Origin: Rosistilla oblonga
Lineage (GTDB): Bacteria > Planctomycetota > Planctomycetia > Pirellulales > Pirellulaceae
Length of the DNA stretch: 64,000 nucleotides
Direction: 5' to 3'
Assembly: GCF_007751715.1 (NCBI RefSeq)
Contig: NZ_CP036292.1
Location: 5,463,339-5,527,338 of the forward strand
Below are positions 30,492 through 37,819 of this stretch, in pieces (the first letter of the stretch is position 1; every line of letters begins with the position of its first letter). Under the pieces are notes generated by a model, which saw only the letters and a program-made list of their open reading frames with translations, was not told where the DNA came from and searched no databases. Position numbers and translations under genes: made by a program.

Positions 30492-30680
30492 TCCGATTGC
30501 CAATACGGACGCTCTCACGTGATCAACAGCTACGGCGCCGAACACATCAGCGAATTCTTCGCCGTCGCTACCGAAACCTTCTTCGAACGCCCGCTATCGT
30601 TCCGCGCCCGACATCCGGAACTGTACGAGATCTTCTCGCAGTACTATCGCCAAAATCCCGCCGCGCGTTTCGACGGCTAG
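30492..30680 (+). pseudogene. 3' fragment of mtfA
   Basis: These 189 bp are identical to the last 63 codons of mtfA (23591-23779), with the same stop codon, but no start or catalytic domain. They are the coding part of the right direct repeat and a footprint of the event that brought in or duplicated the island boundary. Confidence 0.93.
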
Positions 30681-30813
30681 ATCGCTCTCTCCGGCACCGA
30701 GTATTCCGTCGCCTTAATGGGAACAGGTTCGATCCGCAGGTTCGCACGACGGGAATCGGCTCTTCAAGAATTCGCGTCGTCGCGTCACTGACCTGCTTGA
30801 TTCGCGCTATCCG
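30492..30813 (+). repeat. 322-bp direct repeat, right copy
   Basis: Partner of 23591-23912. Identity is total across the mtfA-derived 189 bp; the four differences lie in the non-coding 133 bp. To its right the sequence continues into the leader of the SWIM-domain gene, which was presumably the original neighbour of mtfA. Confidence 0.93.
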
Positions 30814-30901
30814 CTCCGGACACAATGCATCCTTTCGGTTATTGCGCTCAGCCTAAACGCTGTGGCCTGCAGTCCTGCAGTTGTCTCGAAGGATCGTCCC
30901 C

Positions 30902-32356
30902 ATGATTTCAATCGACCAAGCGTTTGTAGATTCGGAGGCGCCCAACAGTAACGCGATCAGCAACGGACGCGGTCTGTTGGTCAAAGGAAAGTTCGTCGCG
31001 CTGCATAAAAGCGATGACGATACGATCCTGTTTGGCGAGTGTAGTGGCAGCGGACGGACGAACTATCACTGCTCGTGCGACTTCATCACGCCGGGCAAAG
31101 TCACCTACCGCTGCTCCTGTCCCAGCCGCCAGTTTCCCTGTAAGCATTGCATCGGGCTGATGTATGCCTTTACCGACGGCAAGCCATTCGCTGTCGCTTC
31201 GGTTCCCGAAGACCTTGCCGCCAAGCGAGAGAAGCTGGAACAGCGGGTGGAGAAAAAGAAGGCCGATGCGACCAAGCCTCGGAAAGTCAACAAGTCGGCT
31301 TTAAAAAAGAAGATCCAAGCCCAATTGGACGGCCTGACGCTGCTGGAACAATTGACTCACGAATTGATTCGCACGGGGATGGGGAACACCAACGCCAAGA
31401 CCGCGAAGAACATCGAACAACAAGCCAAACAACTGGGGAACGCCTACCTACCGGGTGCCCAATCGGCGCTGCACGCTTACACGAAACTGTTCTCTGGCGA
31501 CGACGGCGGCTTTGATTCCTCGGTCGCACCACAGCAGCGCGAAGCGATCTACAGCCAAGCGCTTGATCAATTGACTCAGTTGAACGCGTTGATCAAAAAC
31601 GGCCGCAGCTATTTAAACGATCGACTGGCCGATCCCGAACTCGCCGCGGAGACGCAGTCGACGATTGCGGCTTGGCTGGGGCATGCGTGGCAGTTGCGTG
31701 AGTTAAAAGAGGCGGGGCTGGTTCAAGAAAATGCCGAACTGATTCAGCTCGCCTTCAACTCCTACGACGACATCGCGCGGCGGGAACTTGTCGACACCGG
31801 AATCTGGATGAATCTAGGGGACGGCCGGATCGGACTGACTCAAAATTTCCGGCCTTACAAAGCCTTAAAGTATGTCAAAGCCGAGGACAGCTTTTTTCGG
31901 ATCGCTCAAGTTCCCGAACTCTGCCTTTATCCGGGGGACATCAATCCCCGAATCCGTTGGGACGCGCTCACGCCACGCCCCGTCGAGGCGTCCGATTTGC
32001 AAGCCGTCCGCCAGCACGCGCACAGCGATTTCGCCACCATCTTGAAGACGATCAAGACGCATCTGAAGTCGCCGTTGGCCGACCGGCGACCGATCGTGGC
32101 ACTGAACTATGCTCAGATCGGCAAGGTCGACGACGATCTGGTCGTCGAAGATGCCGCCAAGACGCGGATCGTGTTCACCGAAACGGGACAGGCGGAAGAG
32201 CCGGCCAGTTGCCATTTGTTGCAGTTGCTGCCGCCGGAGATGTTCCAAAACCAGACCTTGATCGGCCGCTTCCATCACGACCTGCAAGCCCGCACGCTGC
32301 GAGTGAAACCACTGAGTATCGTGACCGACAGCCAAGTCTTCCGGCTGACGTTTTGA
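30902..32356 (+). CDS. SWIM zinc-finger protein
   Basis: A 484-residue protein with a SWIM zinc finger CSC-x6-CKH (Cys71, Cys73, Cys80, His82; PSRQFPCKHCIGL). Basic Lys/Ala-rich helices (about 100-140) and a long helical C-terminal region follow. SWIM fingers bind DNA or protein; the role here is unknown. The frame opens at a TTG (30881), but ATG 30902 has AAGGA 8 bp upstream and is chosen. It stands immediately right of the direct repeat, which ends 88 bp before the start. Confidence 0.82.
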   Translation: MISIDQAFVDSEAPNSNAISNGRGLLVKGKFVALHKSDDDTILFGECSGSGRTNYHCSCDFITPGKVTYRCSCPSRQFPCKHCIGLMYAFTDGKPFAVASVPEDLAAKREKLEQRVEKKKADATKPRKVNKSALKKKIQAQLDGLTLLEQLTHELIRTGMGNTNAKTAKNIEQQAKQLGNAYLPGAQSALHAYTKLFSGDDGGFDSSVAPQQREAIYSQALDQLTQLNALIKNGRSYLNDRLADPELAAETQSTIAAWLGHAWQLRELKEAGLVQENAELIQLAFNSYDDIARRELVDTGIWMNLGDGRIGLTQNFRPYKALKYVKAEDSFFRIAQVPELCLYPGDINPRIRWDALTPRPVEASDLQAVRQHAHSDFATILKTIKTHLKSPLADRRPIVALNYAQIGKVDDDLVVEDAAKTRIVFTETGQAEEPASCHLLQLLPPEMFQNQTLIGRFHHDLQARTLRVKPLSIVTDSQVFRLTF

Positions 32357-32398
32357 GAGGTATCAGCCGGTACGCGTTAGCAGCTTGTCGGTTTAATC

Positions 32399-32460
32399 AG
32401 CCGATTGGGCGTTAGCCCCGGTTCCACTGCCACTAAACCGGGGCTAACGCCCAAACGGCT
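32399..32460. repeat. Long perfect hairpin inside a nested palindrome
   Basis: Arms 32405-32423 and 32436-32454 are perfectly complementary over 19 bp (TTGGGCGTTAGCCCCGGTT), with a 12-bp loop. The pairing continues outward to 32399-32460 with one mismatch. A further pair of arms (GCTTGTCGGTTT near 32382 and its complement near 32487) encloses it. This could terminate the SWIM gene, but there is no T-run; the shape suggests a dispersed intergenic or MITE-like element. The gap to the next gene (32357-32676) shows nothing else. Confidence 0.75.
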
Positions 32461-32676
32461 AATGCAAGGAAGCTCGTTGTGACTAAACCGACAAGCCGTT
32501 AGCGTCCGGTTTGTCTGGACACCGCCGCACTAGCTTGTGCCGGCAATTCGCTCAAACACAAACGCTCAATGCCCTTCGCTGCCCGAGCGAATTCCAAGTA
32601 GAACCGAGCTTGGCGAGGCGTTATCATAGATCCTCCCCCTACGGTGCCTCCCCAACTCCATCCCGCCAGCGTTTCC

Positions 32677-34884
32677 ATGATGCTTCGCCTGCCCATCGCT
32701 CTGTTGCTCATTGTTGCTGCCGGTTCGCTGCCTGCTCAGTCGCCAGAGTTTGCTGTCGATGTGATGTCGGTGTTGTCCAAAGCGGGCTGCAATCTGGGGA
32801 CCTGCCACGGCAATCTCAATGGCAAAGGTGGCCTGAAGTTGTCGCTGCGGGGCCAGAGTCCACGCAATGATTTCCGCACCTTGGTCGAAGAAGCGCGCGG
32901 TCGGCGCGTCAACGTGTTGGCTCCCGATGCGAGTTTGATCCTGCAGAAGGCGACGGGGGCTGCGGCGCATCGCGGCGGGATTCGCTTCGACGCCGATTCG
33001 CAAGAGTACCGCGTAATCAAGGAGTGGTTGCAACAGGGAGCTCCGGCACCATCGCCCGATGCCGCTCATGTGGTCCAGTTGGATGTGACGCCACCGGAAG
33101 CTGTCGTCGCCGCGCCGCAGACCGATCTGCAATTGAAGGTTATCGCTCAGCTGTCCGACGGCACGTCGCGCGATGTCACCGATCGCGCCTGCTATGAATT
33201 GTCGAACTTGATCGCGGAGATCAGCCCCGGCGGCCGAGTCACTCGACTCGCCCAAGGCGAAACCACGTTGATCGTTCGCTATTTGAACATGCAAGTTCCG
33301 GTCTCGATCGCGTTCATCGATGCCCGTCCCGAATTCGTCTGGGACGCGCCGCCGATCAATAATTCGATCGATCGTTTCGTCTGGGACAAACTGAAACGTC
33401 TGCGGATCAATCCGTCGCCGCTGTGCGATGACAACGTCTTCATCCGCCGGGCGTTTTTGGATGCGATCGGACGAGCCCCCACGGCGACCGAGGCGCAACA
33501 GTTTGCAAGCGACACGCGGTTGGACAAACGTGAGCGTCTGATCGACGAGTTGTTGTCGCGGACTGAATTTGCAGACTACTGGGCACTCAAGTGGGCCGAC
33601 GTTCTGCGGACCGAAGAAAAGGTTCTCGATGTAAACGGTGTCGAGATTTTTCACGGCTGGATTCGCGATGCGATCGCATCGGGACGTCCGTGGACTGAAT
33701 TTGTCAGCGACCTGGTGACGGGAGTCGGCAGCACGTACGACCAGCCCGCAGCAAACTACTACCGGGCCAATCGCGATCCCGCGACGCGTGGCGAGACGAC
33801 GGCACGGTTGTTCTTGGGAACGCGACTGCAGTGTGCCAAGTGCCACAACCATCCGTTTGATCATTGGACGCAGAGCGATTATTACCAGTGGTCGAGTCTG
33901 TTTTCGCAGCTCGATTACGAACTGGGCGATAACAAACGCAAAGACAGGTTGGACAAGAACGAGTTTGTCGGCGAACAGGTCGTGCTGGTCTCGAAGCAGG
34001 CGGAAGTCAAGAATCCCACGACCGGCAAGGTCGCTCCACCGAAGTTCTTGGGCGGGCCGACCTTGGATGAAAAGGCTCGCAAGGATCGCTTGCAATCGGT
34101 CGCGGATTGGTTGACGACGGAGGATAACGAACTGTTCGCCCAGTCGCAGGTCAACTTCATCTGGTATCACCTGATGGGGATCGGGCTTGTCGATCCGATC
34201 GACGATTTCCGACTGACCAATCCTGCCAGCAACCCGCCGTTGATGCGGTATCTTGCCGATCACTTCGTGCAACAGAACTTCGATCTCCGCGCGGTGGTCC
34301 GCGAGATCATGAACTCGCAGACATATCAGCTGTCGGCGCTTCCCAACGCCACCAACGCGCACGATCAAACCAGTTACTCCCACGCGATCGTGCGACGCTT
34401 GCCGGCGGAGGTGCTGCTCGATTTGCAGAGCGATGTGTTGGACGATCCCGCGGCGTTTGATGGGTACCCGAAAGGAATCCGCGCGACGCAGATTCCGGGT
34501 GTGCAGAAGCGGCGCAAACGCGACGCCCGGCTTCAGTTGGGGGATCGGTTCTTGAAAACGTTTGGCAAACCAGAGCGGATTCTGGCCTGCGATTGCGAGC
34601 GTTCCAACGAAACGACGCTTAAGCAAGTCTTCATGTTGATCGGCGAGGGATTAAATCAACGACTGGCGTCGCGCAGCAACCGGATCGCCCGGCTGGCGGC
34701 ATCGGAACTTAGCGGAGCCGAGATCGCCGATGAACTCTACTGGACGGCGCTGACGCGTCCGCCGAGCGACGCCGAACGCAGGCGGGCGGCGAAGCTGATC
34801 GACAACGCTTCGGATCGTCGCACCGCCGTCGAAGATCTCGCCTGGGCTCTGCTGAACGCCAAAGAGTTTTTGTTCCGGCGATAG
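32677..34884 (+). CDS. Secreted DUF1549/DUF1553 protein
   Basis: A 735-residue protein of the large planctomycete/verrucomicrobial family. A signal peptide (LRLPIALLLIVAAGSLPAQ) starts at ATG 32677, with GTG 32644 as a less likely start. It has a heme-like or disulfide CxxxxCHG (GCNLGTCHG), then a Big2-like beta region, DUF1549 (NNSIDRFVWDKLKR...FADYWALKWADVLR, CAKCHNHPFDHW) and DUF1553 at the C-terminus (FWYHL-like IWYHLMGIGLVDP, MNSQTYQLS, ALLNAKEFLF). The function is not proved; such genes often pair with DUF1501 genes, which is not the case here. Confidence 0.87.
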   Translation: MMLRLPIALLLIVAAGSLPAQSPEFAVDVMSVLSKAGCNLGTCHGNLNGKGGLKLSLRGQSPRNDFRTLVEEARGRRVNVLAPDASLILQKATGAAAHRGGIRFDADSQEYRVIKEWLQQGAPAPSPDAAHVVQLDVTPPEAVVAAPQTDLQLKVIAQLSDGTSRDVTDRACYELSNLIAEISPGGRVTRLAQGETTLIVRYLNMQVPVSIAFIDARPEFVWDAPPINNSIDRFVWDKLKRLRINPSPLCDDNVFIRRAFLDAIGRAPTATEAQQFASDTRLDKRERLIDELLSRTEFADYWALKWADVLRTEEKVLDVNGVEIFHGWIRDAIASGRPWTEFVSDLVTGVGSTYDQPAANYYRANRDPATRGETTARLFLGTRLQCAKCHNHPFDHWTQSDYYQWSSLFSQLDYELGDNKRKDRLDKNEFVGEQVVLVSKQAEVKNPTTGKVAPPKFLGGPTLDEKARKDRLQSVADWLTTEDNELFAQSQVNFIWYHLMGIGLVDPIDDFRLTNPASNPPLMRYLADHFVQQNFDLRAVVREIMNSQTYQLSALPNATNAHDQTSYSHAIVRRLPAEVLLDLQSDVLDDPAAFDGYPKGIRATQIPGVQKRRKRDARLQLGDRFLKTFGKPERILACDCERSNETTLKQVFMLIGEGLNQRLASRSNRIARLAASELSGAEIADELYWTALTRPPSDAERRRAAKLIDNASDRRTAVEDLAWALLNAKEFLFRR

Positions 34885-34933
34885 GGAACGAGGCGATTGT
34901 CGTTCGCATTGAGGAGTTTCTTCGCGACGACGA

Positions 34934-35413
34934 TTACGCTTCGGTCAACGCTTTGATGGCGTCGATCACATGCTGATCGTGACCGTCGACTTTGACACGC
35001 TTCCAAACTTTGGCGACTTTGCCTTCGGCATCGATCACAAAAGTCGAGCGTTGGATTCCCATGCTCTTTTTGCCGTACATGTTCTTTTCTCGCCACGCTC
35101 CATACGCTTCGGCGACCTTGTGGTCGGGATCGGCTAACAGCGGGAAGTTCAGTTCGTATTTGCTGCGGAACTTTGCGTGCGACTCGGTATCATCGGGACT
35201 CACGCCCAACACGGTCGCTCCCAATGCTTTGATCTCTTCGCTGCGATCGCGGAAGGCGCAGGCTTCTTTGGTGCAACCGGGCGTGTCGTCTTTGGGATAG
35301 AAGTAGAGGACAACGGGGCTGCCCTTCAAGCTGGACAAACGGACCTTGCCCCCTTCGTCGCTAGCCAAGTTAAACGCGGGTGCCTTCTGACCTGCTTCGA
35401 TCCAGTCTGACAT
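34934..35413 (-). CDS. bcp: Thioredoxin-dependent thiol peroxidase (BCP/PrxQ)
   Basis: Peroxiredoxin that reduces hydrogen peroxide and organic hydroperoxides with thioredoxin. At 159 residues it is the usual length. The peroxidatic Cys47 sits in DDTPGCTKEACAFRD, and the resolving Cys52 is five residues later, the 2-Cys PrxQ arrangement. YFYPKD, GVSPDD and FPLLADPD are standard. It is convergent with the DUF1549/1553 gene (49-bp gap). Confidence 0.96.
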   Translation of the reverse strand: MSDWIEAGQKAPAFNLASDEGGKVRLSSLKGSPVVLYFYPKDDTPGCTKEACAFRDRSEEIKALGATVLGVSPDDTESHAKFRSKYELNFPLLADPDHKVAEAYGAWREKNMYGKKSMGIQRSTFVIDAEGKVAKVWKRVKVDGHDQHVIDAIKALTEA

Positions 35414-35852
35414 GAGTGATGTTCCTGTGAGCTGTTAGTCGATGCAACGCGTGCTGACGATCTACGCGCAGGGCGAGCGATTGCATTCGAGTTAGTTTGA
35501 ATGTTGACGGCGAGGCCTACCGGCTTCGCTGCACGCCCATATTAGGCGTGTTCGGGCGATCCGAAAAGCAGGAGGGCGACGAGCCCAGGCGATGGGCGTG
35601 TGCACAGAAAAGCAGAGCGGGCGTGAAAGCTTGGCTCGTCGATACGGCGTGGGCTACAGCGGAATGATTGGAACAATCGTTGCGACCGTTTGTCGAACCG
35701 CCGCGTGGCATCAGATCTTGGCGAGCGTGGCTTCGCTTTCTAGCAAATTTCCCTGCCTCTGGTTTGTTCCGACAACACCCGTAACGTAGGGTTCCTTGGC
35801 ATTTCTGCCCATTCCATCGAATCCATTCATGACGTTGTAGCGGGAGTCGTTC
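35414..35852. other. Intergenic region between bcp and the cytochrome gene
   Basis: About 440 bp without a supportable gene. It should contain the bcp promoter on the minus strand and the cytochrome promoter on the plus strand. The only structure seen is a short inverted repeat, CACGCC-catatta-GGCGTG, at 35532-35550. The open frames here have no family resemblance and atypical composition. Confidence 0.5.
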
Positions 35853-36908
35853 GTGTTGTTTGCCAGTCTTTGCCACAAGCGTGTTGTGTTTGTTGGGGTG
35901 ATCGTGTTGTCCGTTGTTGCCGGAGCTGTCTTTGGCACAACGCGTGGTGATCAGACCGGACATGTTCCACCAGCGATCACGCCGATGGATCCGAACCTGG
36001 TGCTCGGTTACTCCACGTGCGCGAAGTGCCATCCCAACGAGATCGAAGTTTGGAAGGGAACGCCTCACTACGCAACGTTCGAAGAACTGCATCGTCGTCC
36101 CGAAGCCAAACAGATCGCGCAGAAGCTGGGCGTTTCGTCGATCAAATACGACGGTCGTTGCATCTCATGTCACTACACGCAGAAAACGGAGAACGGCGAA
36201 GTCTCAGCGATCTCCGGGATCTCTTGCGAATCGTGCCACGGTCCGGCAAAGAACTGGATCGACCTGCATTACAACTATGGCGGTGCGGGGATCACTCGTG
36301 AAAGTGAATCCAAAGAGCACCGCGAGAAACGGATCGCCGACAGTATTGCCGCCGGGATGCGGAATCCACACAACATCTACACGATGGCGCAGAGCTGTAT
36401 GAAGTGCCACACCGTTCCCGATGAGGAACTGGTCAACGTCGGCGGACACAGCAGCGGCAGCCTCGATTTCGAAATGGTTTCGTGGTCCGAGGGGATGGTC
36501 CGACATCGCTTCTTGGCCGGCGGCGGAACGCACAACGCCAAGCACACGGCCGAGGAATTGAACCTGTTGTTTGTTAGCGGGATGATCGCCGATCTCGAAT
36601 TCAGTCTGCGAGCGACCAGCAATGCGACCTCCAAGAGCACCTACGGTTACACCGTTGCAAAGCGAGCCTCCGCAGTCGCCAAACGCCTCGCCTCGGTCTA
36701 CAAAAAGACACAGATTCCTCTGTTGCGAGAGATCATCGAAACCTACATGGCGGTGCCACTGAGTATCAACAATGCCGACGCGCTGAACGATGCGGCTGAC
36801 AAGATCGCGAAGCTTGGTTATCAGTTTGCCGAAGAACATACCGGCGCCGAACTAACAGCGATCCAGCCCTACGTACCGGGCGAAGAACGTTGGCTGCAGC
36901 AGCAATAG
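35853..36908 (+). CDS. Tetraheme c-type cytochrome (cytochrome c554-like), membrane-anchored or secreted
   Basis: A 351-residue protein with an N-terminal hydrophobic segment (VVFVGVIVLSVVAGAVF) and four CxxCH heme sites: CAKCH (56-60), CISCH (103-107), CESCH (125-129) and CMKCH (182-186). The remaining His residues (HYATFEELH, HNAKH) can act as distal ligands. The layout resembles cytochrome c554/multiheme electron carriers. The start is GTG 35853. A strong terminator follows at 36938. The redox partner is unknown and no respiratory operon surrounds it. Confidence 0.87.
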   Translation: MLFASLCHKRVVFVGVIVLSVVAGAVFGTTRGDQTGHVPPAITPMDPNLVLGYSTCAKCHPNEIEVWKGTPHYATFEELHRRPEAKQIAQKLGVSSIKYDGRCISCHYTQKTENGEVSAISGISCESCHGPAKNWIDLHYNYGGAGITRESESKEHREKRIADSIAAGMRNPHNIYTMAQSCMKCHTVPDEELVNVGGHSSGSLDFEMVSWSEGMVRHRFLAGGGTHNAKHTAEELNLLFVSGMIADLEFSLRATSNATSKSTYGYTVAKRASAVAKRLASVYKKTQIPLLREIIETYMAVPLSINNADALNDAADKIAKLGYQFAEEHTGAELTAIQPYVPGEERWLQQQ

Positions 36909-36937
36909 CGGCTAACCACCAACCAAGTGTCGAACAG

Positions 36938-36979
36938 AGCACGGCCGTCGTCCCACCAAGGACTCCGCCGTGCTTTTTT
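36938..36979 (+). terminator. Rho-independent terminator of the cytochrome gene
   Basis: Arms AGCACGGC (36938-36945) and GCCGTGCT (36967-36974) pair perfectly and run straight into six T residues (36974-36979), 30 bp after the cytochrome stop. Confidence 0.85.
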
Positions 36980-37183
36980 CGTTGGCTTCTGGGCTGAAGC
37001 AACTGAAAGAATTCGCGTAACAGCAAGGGTGTTTGCTAAATCGCATCGCGATGGGCTGGAGCATTTGCAAGGCAACAGTCGGTCAACGGCGAATTGACTT
37101 TGCAATCGGCCGCCCCATCCGTGTTACGATAGAGAGAGCAAGAATCTTTGGATCAAAGGCTGCGAAGAGGGAGTGAAGACGCC

Positions 37184-37384
37184 ATGAGTGAAAGCCAAGA
37201 GAGCCACGCATCTCAACTGGATAAAGAGCCAAGCCAAACAAAAGCTCTCGTCGAAGGGGCGACGGACGAACCGAATTGGATCGTCAAAACGGCGGGTGCA
37301 TTCCGCGGCGACCCCGTATTTGCAGAAGTCGTCAAGCTCGGGAAAGAGATTCGCAACGCGGAGCAACCTGAACTGGATAGCTAG
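37184..37384 (+). CDS. Antitoxin of a VapBC-like pair
   Basis: A 66-residue acidic protein from ATG 37184 ending directly at the toxin ATG (TAG then ATG at 37385). The C-terminal half (WIVKTAGAFRGDPVFAEVVKLGKEIR) matches the short antitoxins that sit before this PIN subfamily in planctomycetes and cyanobacteria; it would neutralise the toxin by wrapping the active site. The N-terminus is low-complexity. No DNA-binding domain is obvious, so autoregulation is uncertain. An in-frame start at 37148 is less likely. Confidence 0.68.
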   Translation: MSESQESHASQLDKEPSQTKALVEGATDEPNWIVKTAGAFRGDPVFAEVVKLGKEIRNAEQPELDS

Positions 37385-37813
37385 ATGTTGCTACTCGATT
37401 CGGATCATCTCTCGGTGCTCTGGTACAGCGACGGTGCCGAGTTTGAGAGATTATATAGCCGCCTGGCAACACACACTGCAGCCGACGTGTTCGTGTCGAT
37501 CGTCACCATCGACGAACAACTTCGTGGCTGGTTGGCATTCGTGAAAAAGGCCTCCAGAATTGATGGCGTCGTAAAAGGTTACGCGATGTTCCAACAAGTG
37601 CTCGAACGTTTTGTTGAAACTCAAGTCGTTGGATTCGATGATGCGGCAGCCGATGTCTTCACCGACCTGAGGTCCCAAAAGATTCGCATTGGAACGATGG
37701 ACCTGCGGATCGCATCGATCGCGATCGCCAACGATCTGACCCTGCTGACTCGCAACACCGTCGATTTTGTTCGGGTTCCGAGCCTGCGATTCGAAGATTG
37801 GACGGCTGCCTGA
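37385..37813 (+). CDS. vapC: PIN-domain toxin, VapC family
   Basis: A 142-residue PIN ribonuclease. The acidic active-site residues are visible: Asp5 and Asp7 (LLLDSDH), Glu44 (TIDEQLRGW), Asp106 (GTMDLRIASIA) and a C-terminal Asp pair (ANDLTLLTRNTVDF). Family members cleave RNA, often tRNA, when freed from the antitoxin. The gene follows its antitoxin without any gap. Its 3' end comes within 6 bp of the convergent giant surface-protein gene. Confidence 0.86.
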   Translation: MLLLDSDHLSVLWYSDGAEFERLYSRLATHTAADVFVSIVTIDEQLRGWLAFVKKASRIDGVVKGYAMFQQVLERFVETQVVGFDDAAADVFTDLRSQKIRIGTMDLRIASIAIANDLTLLTRNTVDFVRVPSLRFEDWTAA

Positions 37814-37819
37814 ATTCGC

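Larger units (their letters stand above)
23591..30813. mobile_element. Putative defence island between long direct repeats
   Basis: The segment from the left to the right copy of the 322-bp repeat contains a four-gene CBASS-type operon, a divergent HTH/ImmA regulator pair and a decayed nuclease-like gene. Its DNA is visibly less GC-rich and less GATC-rich than its flanks. No integrase, transposase or tRNA gene is present, so the mechanism of gain is unknown. The repeat structure, with a restored gene end on one side and a gene-tail remnant on the other, is what homologous (Campbell-type) or site-specific integration at the end of mtfA would leave. Confidence 0.6.

Noticed and set aside
30324-30680. 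118-residue frame ending in the MtfA tail as a real gene
   Set aside because: The first half is unrelated sequence fused by chance to the duplicated mtfA end; the peptidase motif is missing.
32566-34626. 686-residue open frame antisense to the DUF1549/1553 gene
   Set aside because: The sense frame has a signal peptide and all family blocks; the antisense frame has none.
35517-36092. 191-residue minus-strand frame upstream of the cytochrome gene
   Set aside because: It overlaps the cytochrome start antisense, has low-complexity composition and no family resemblance.
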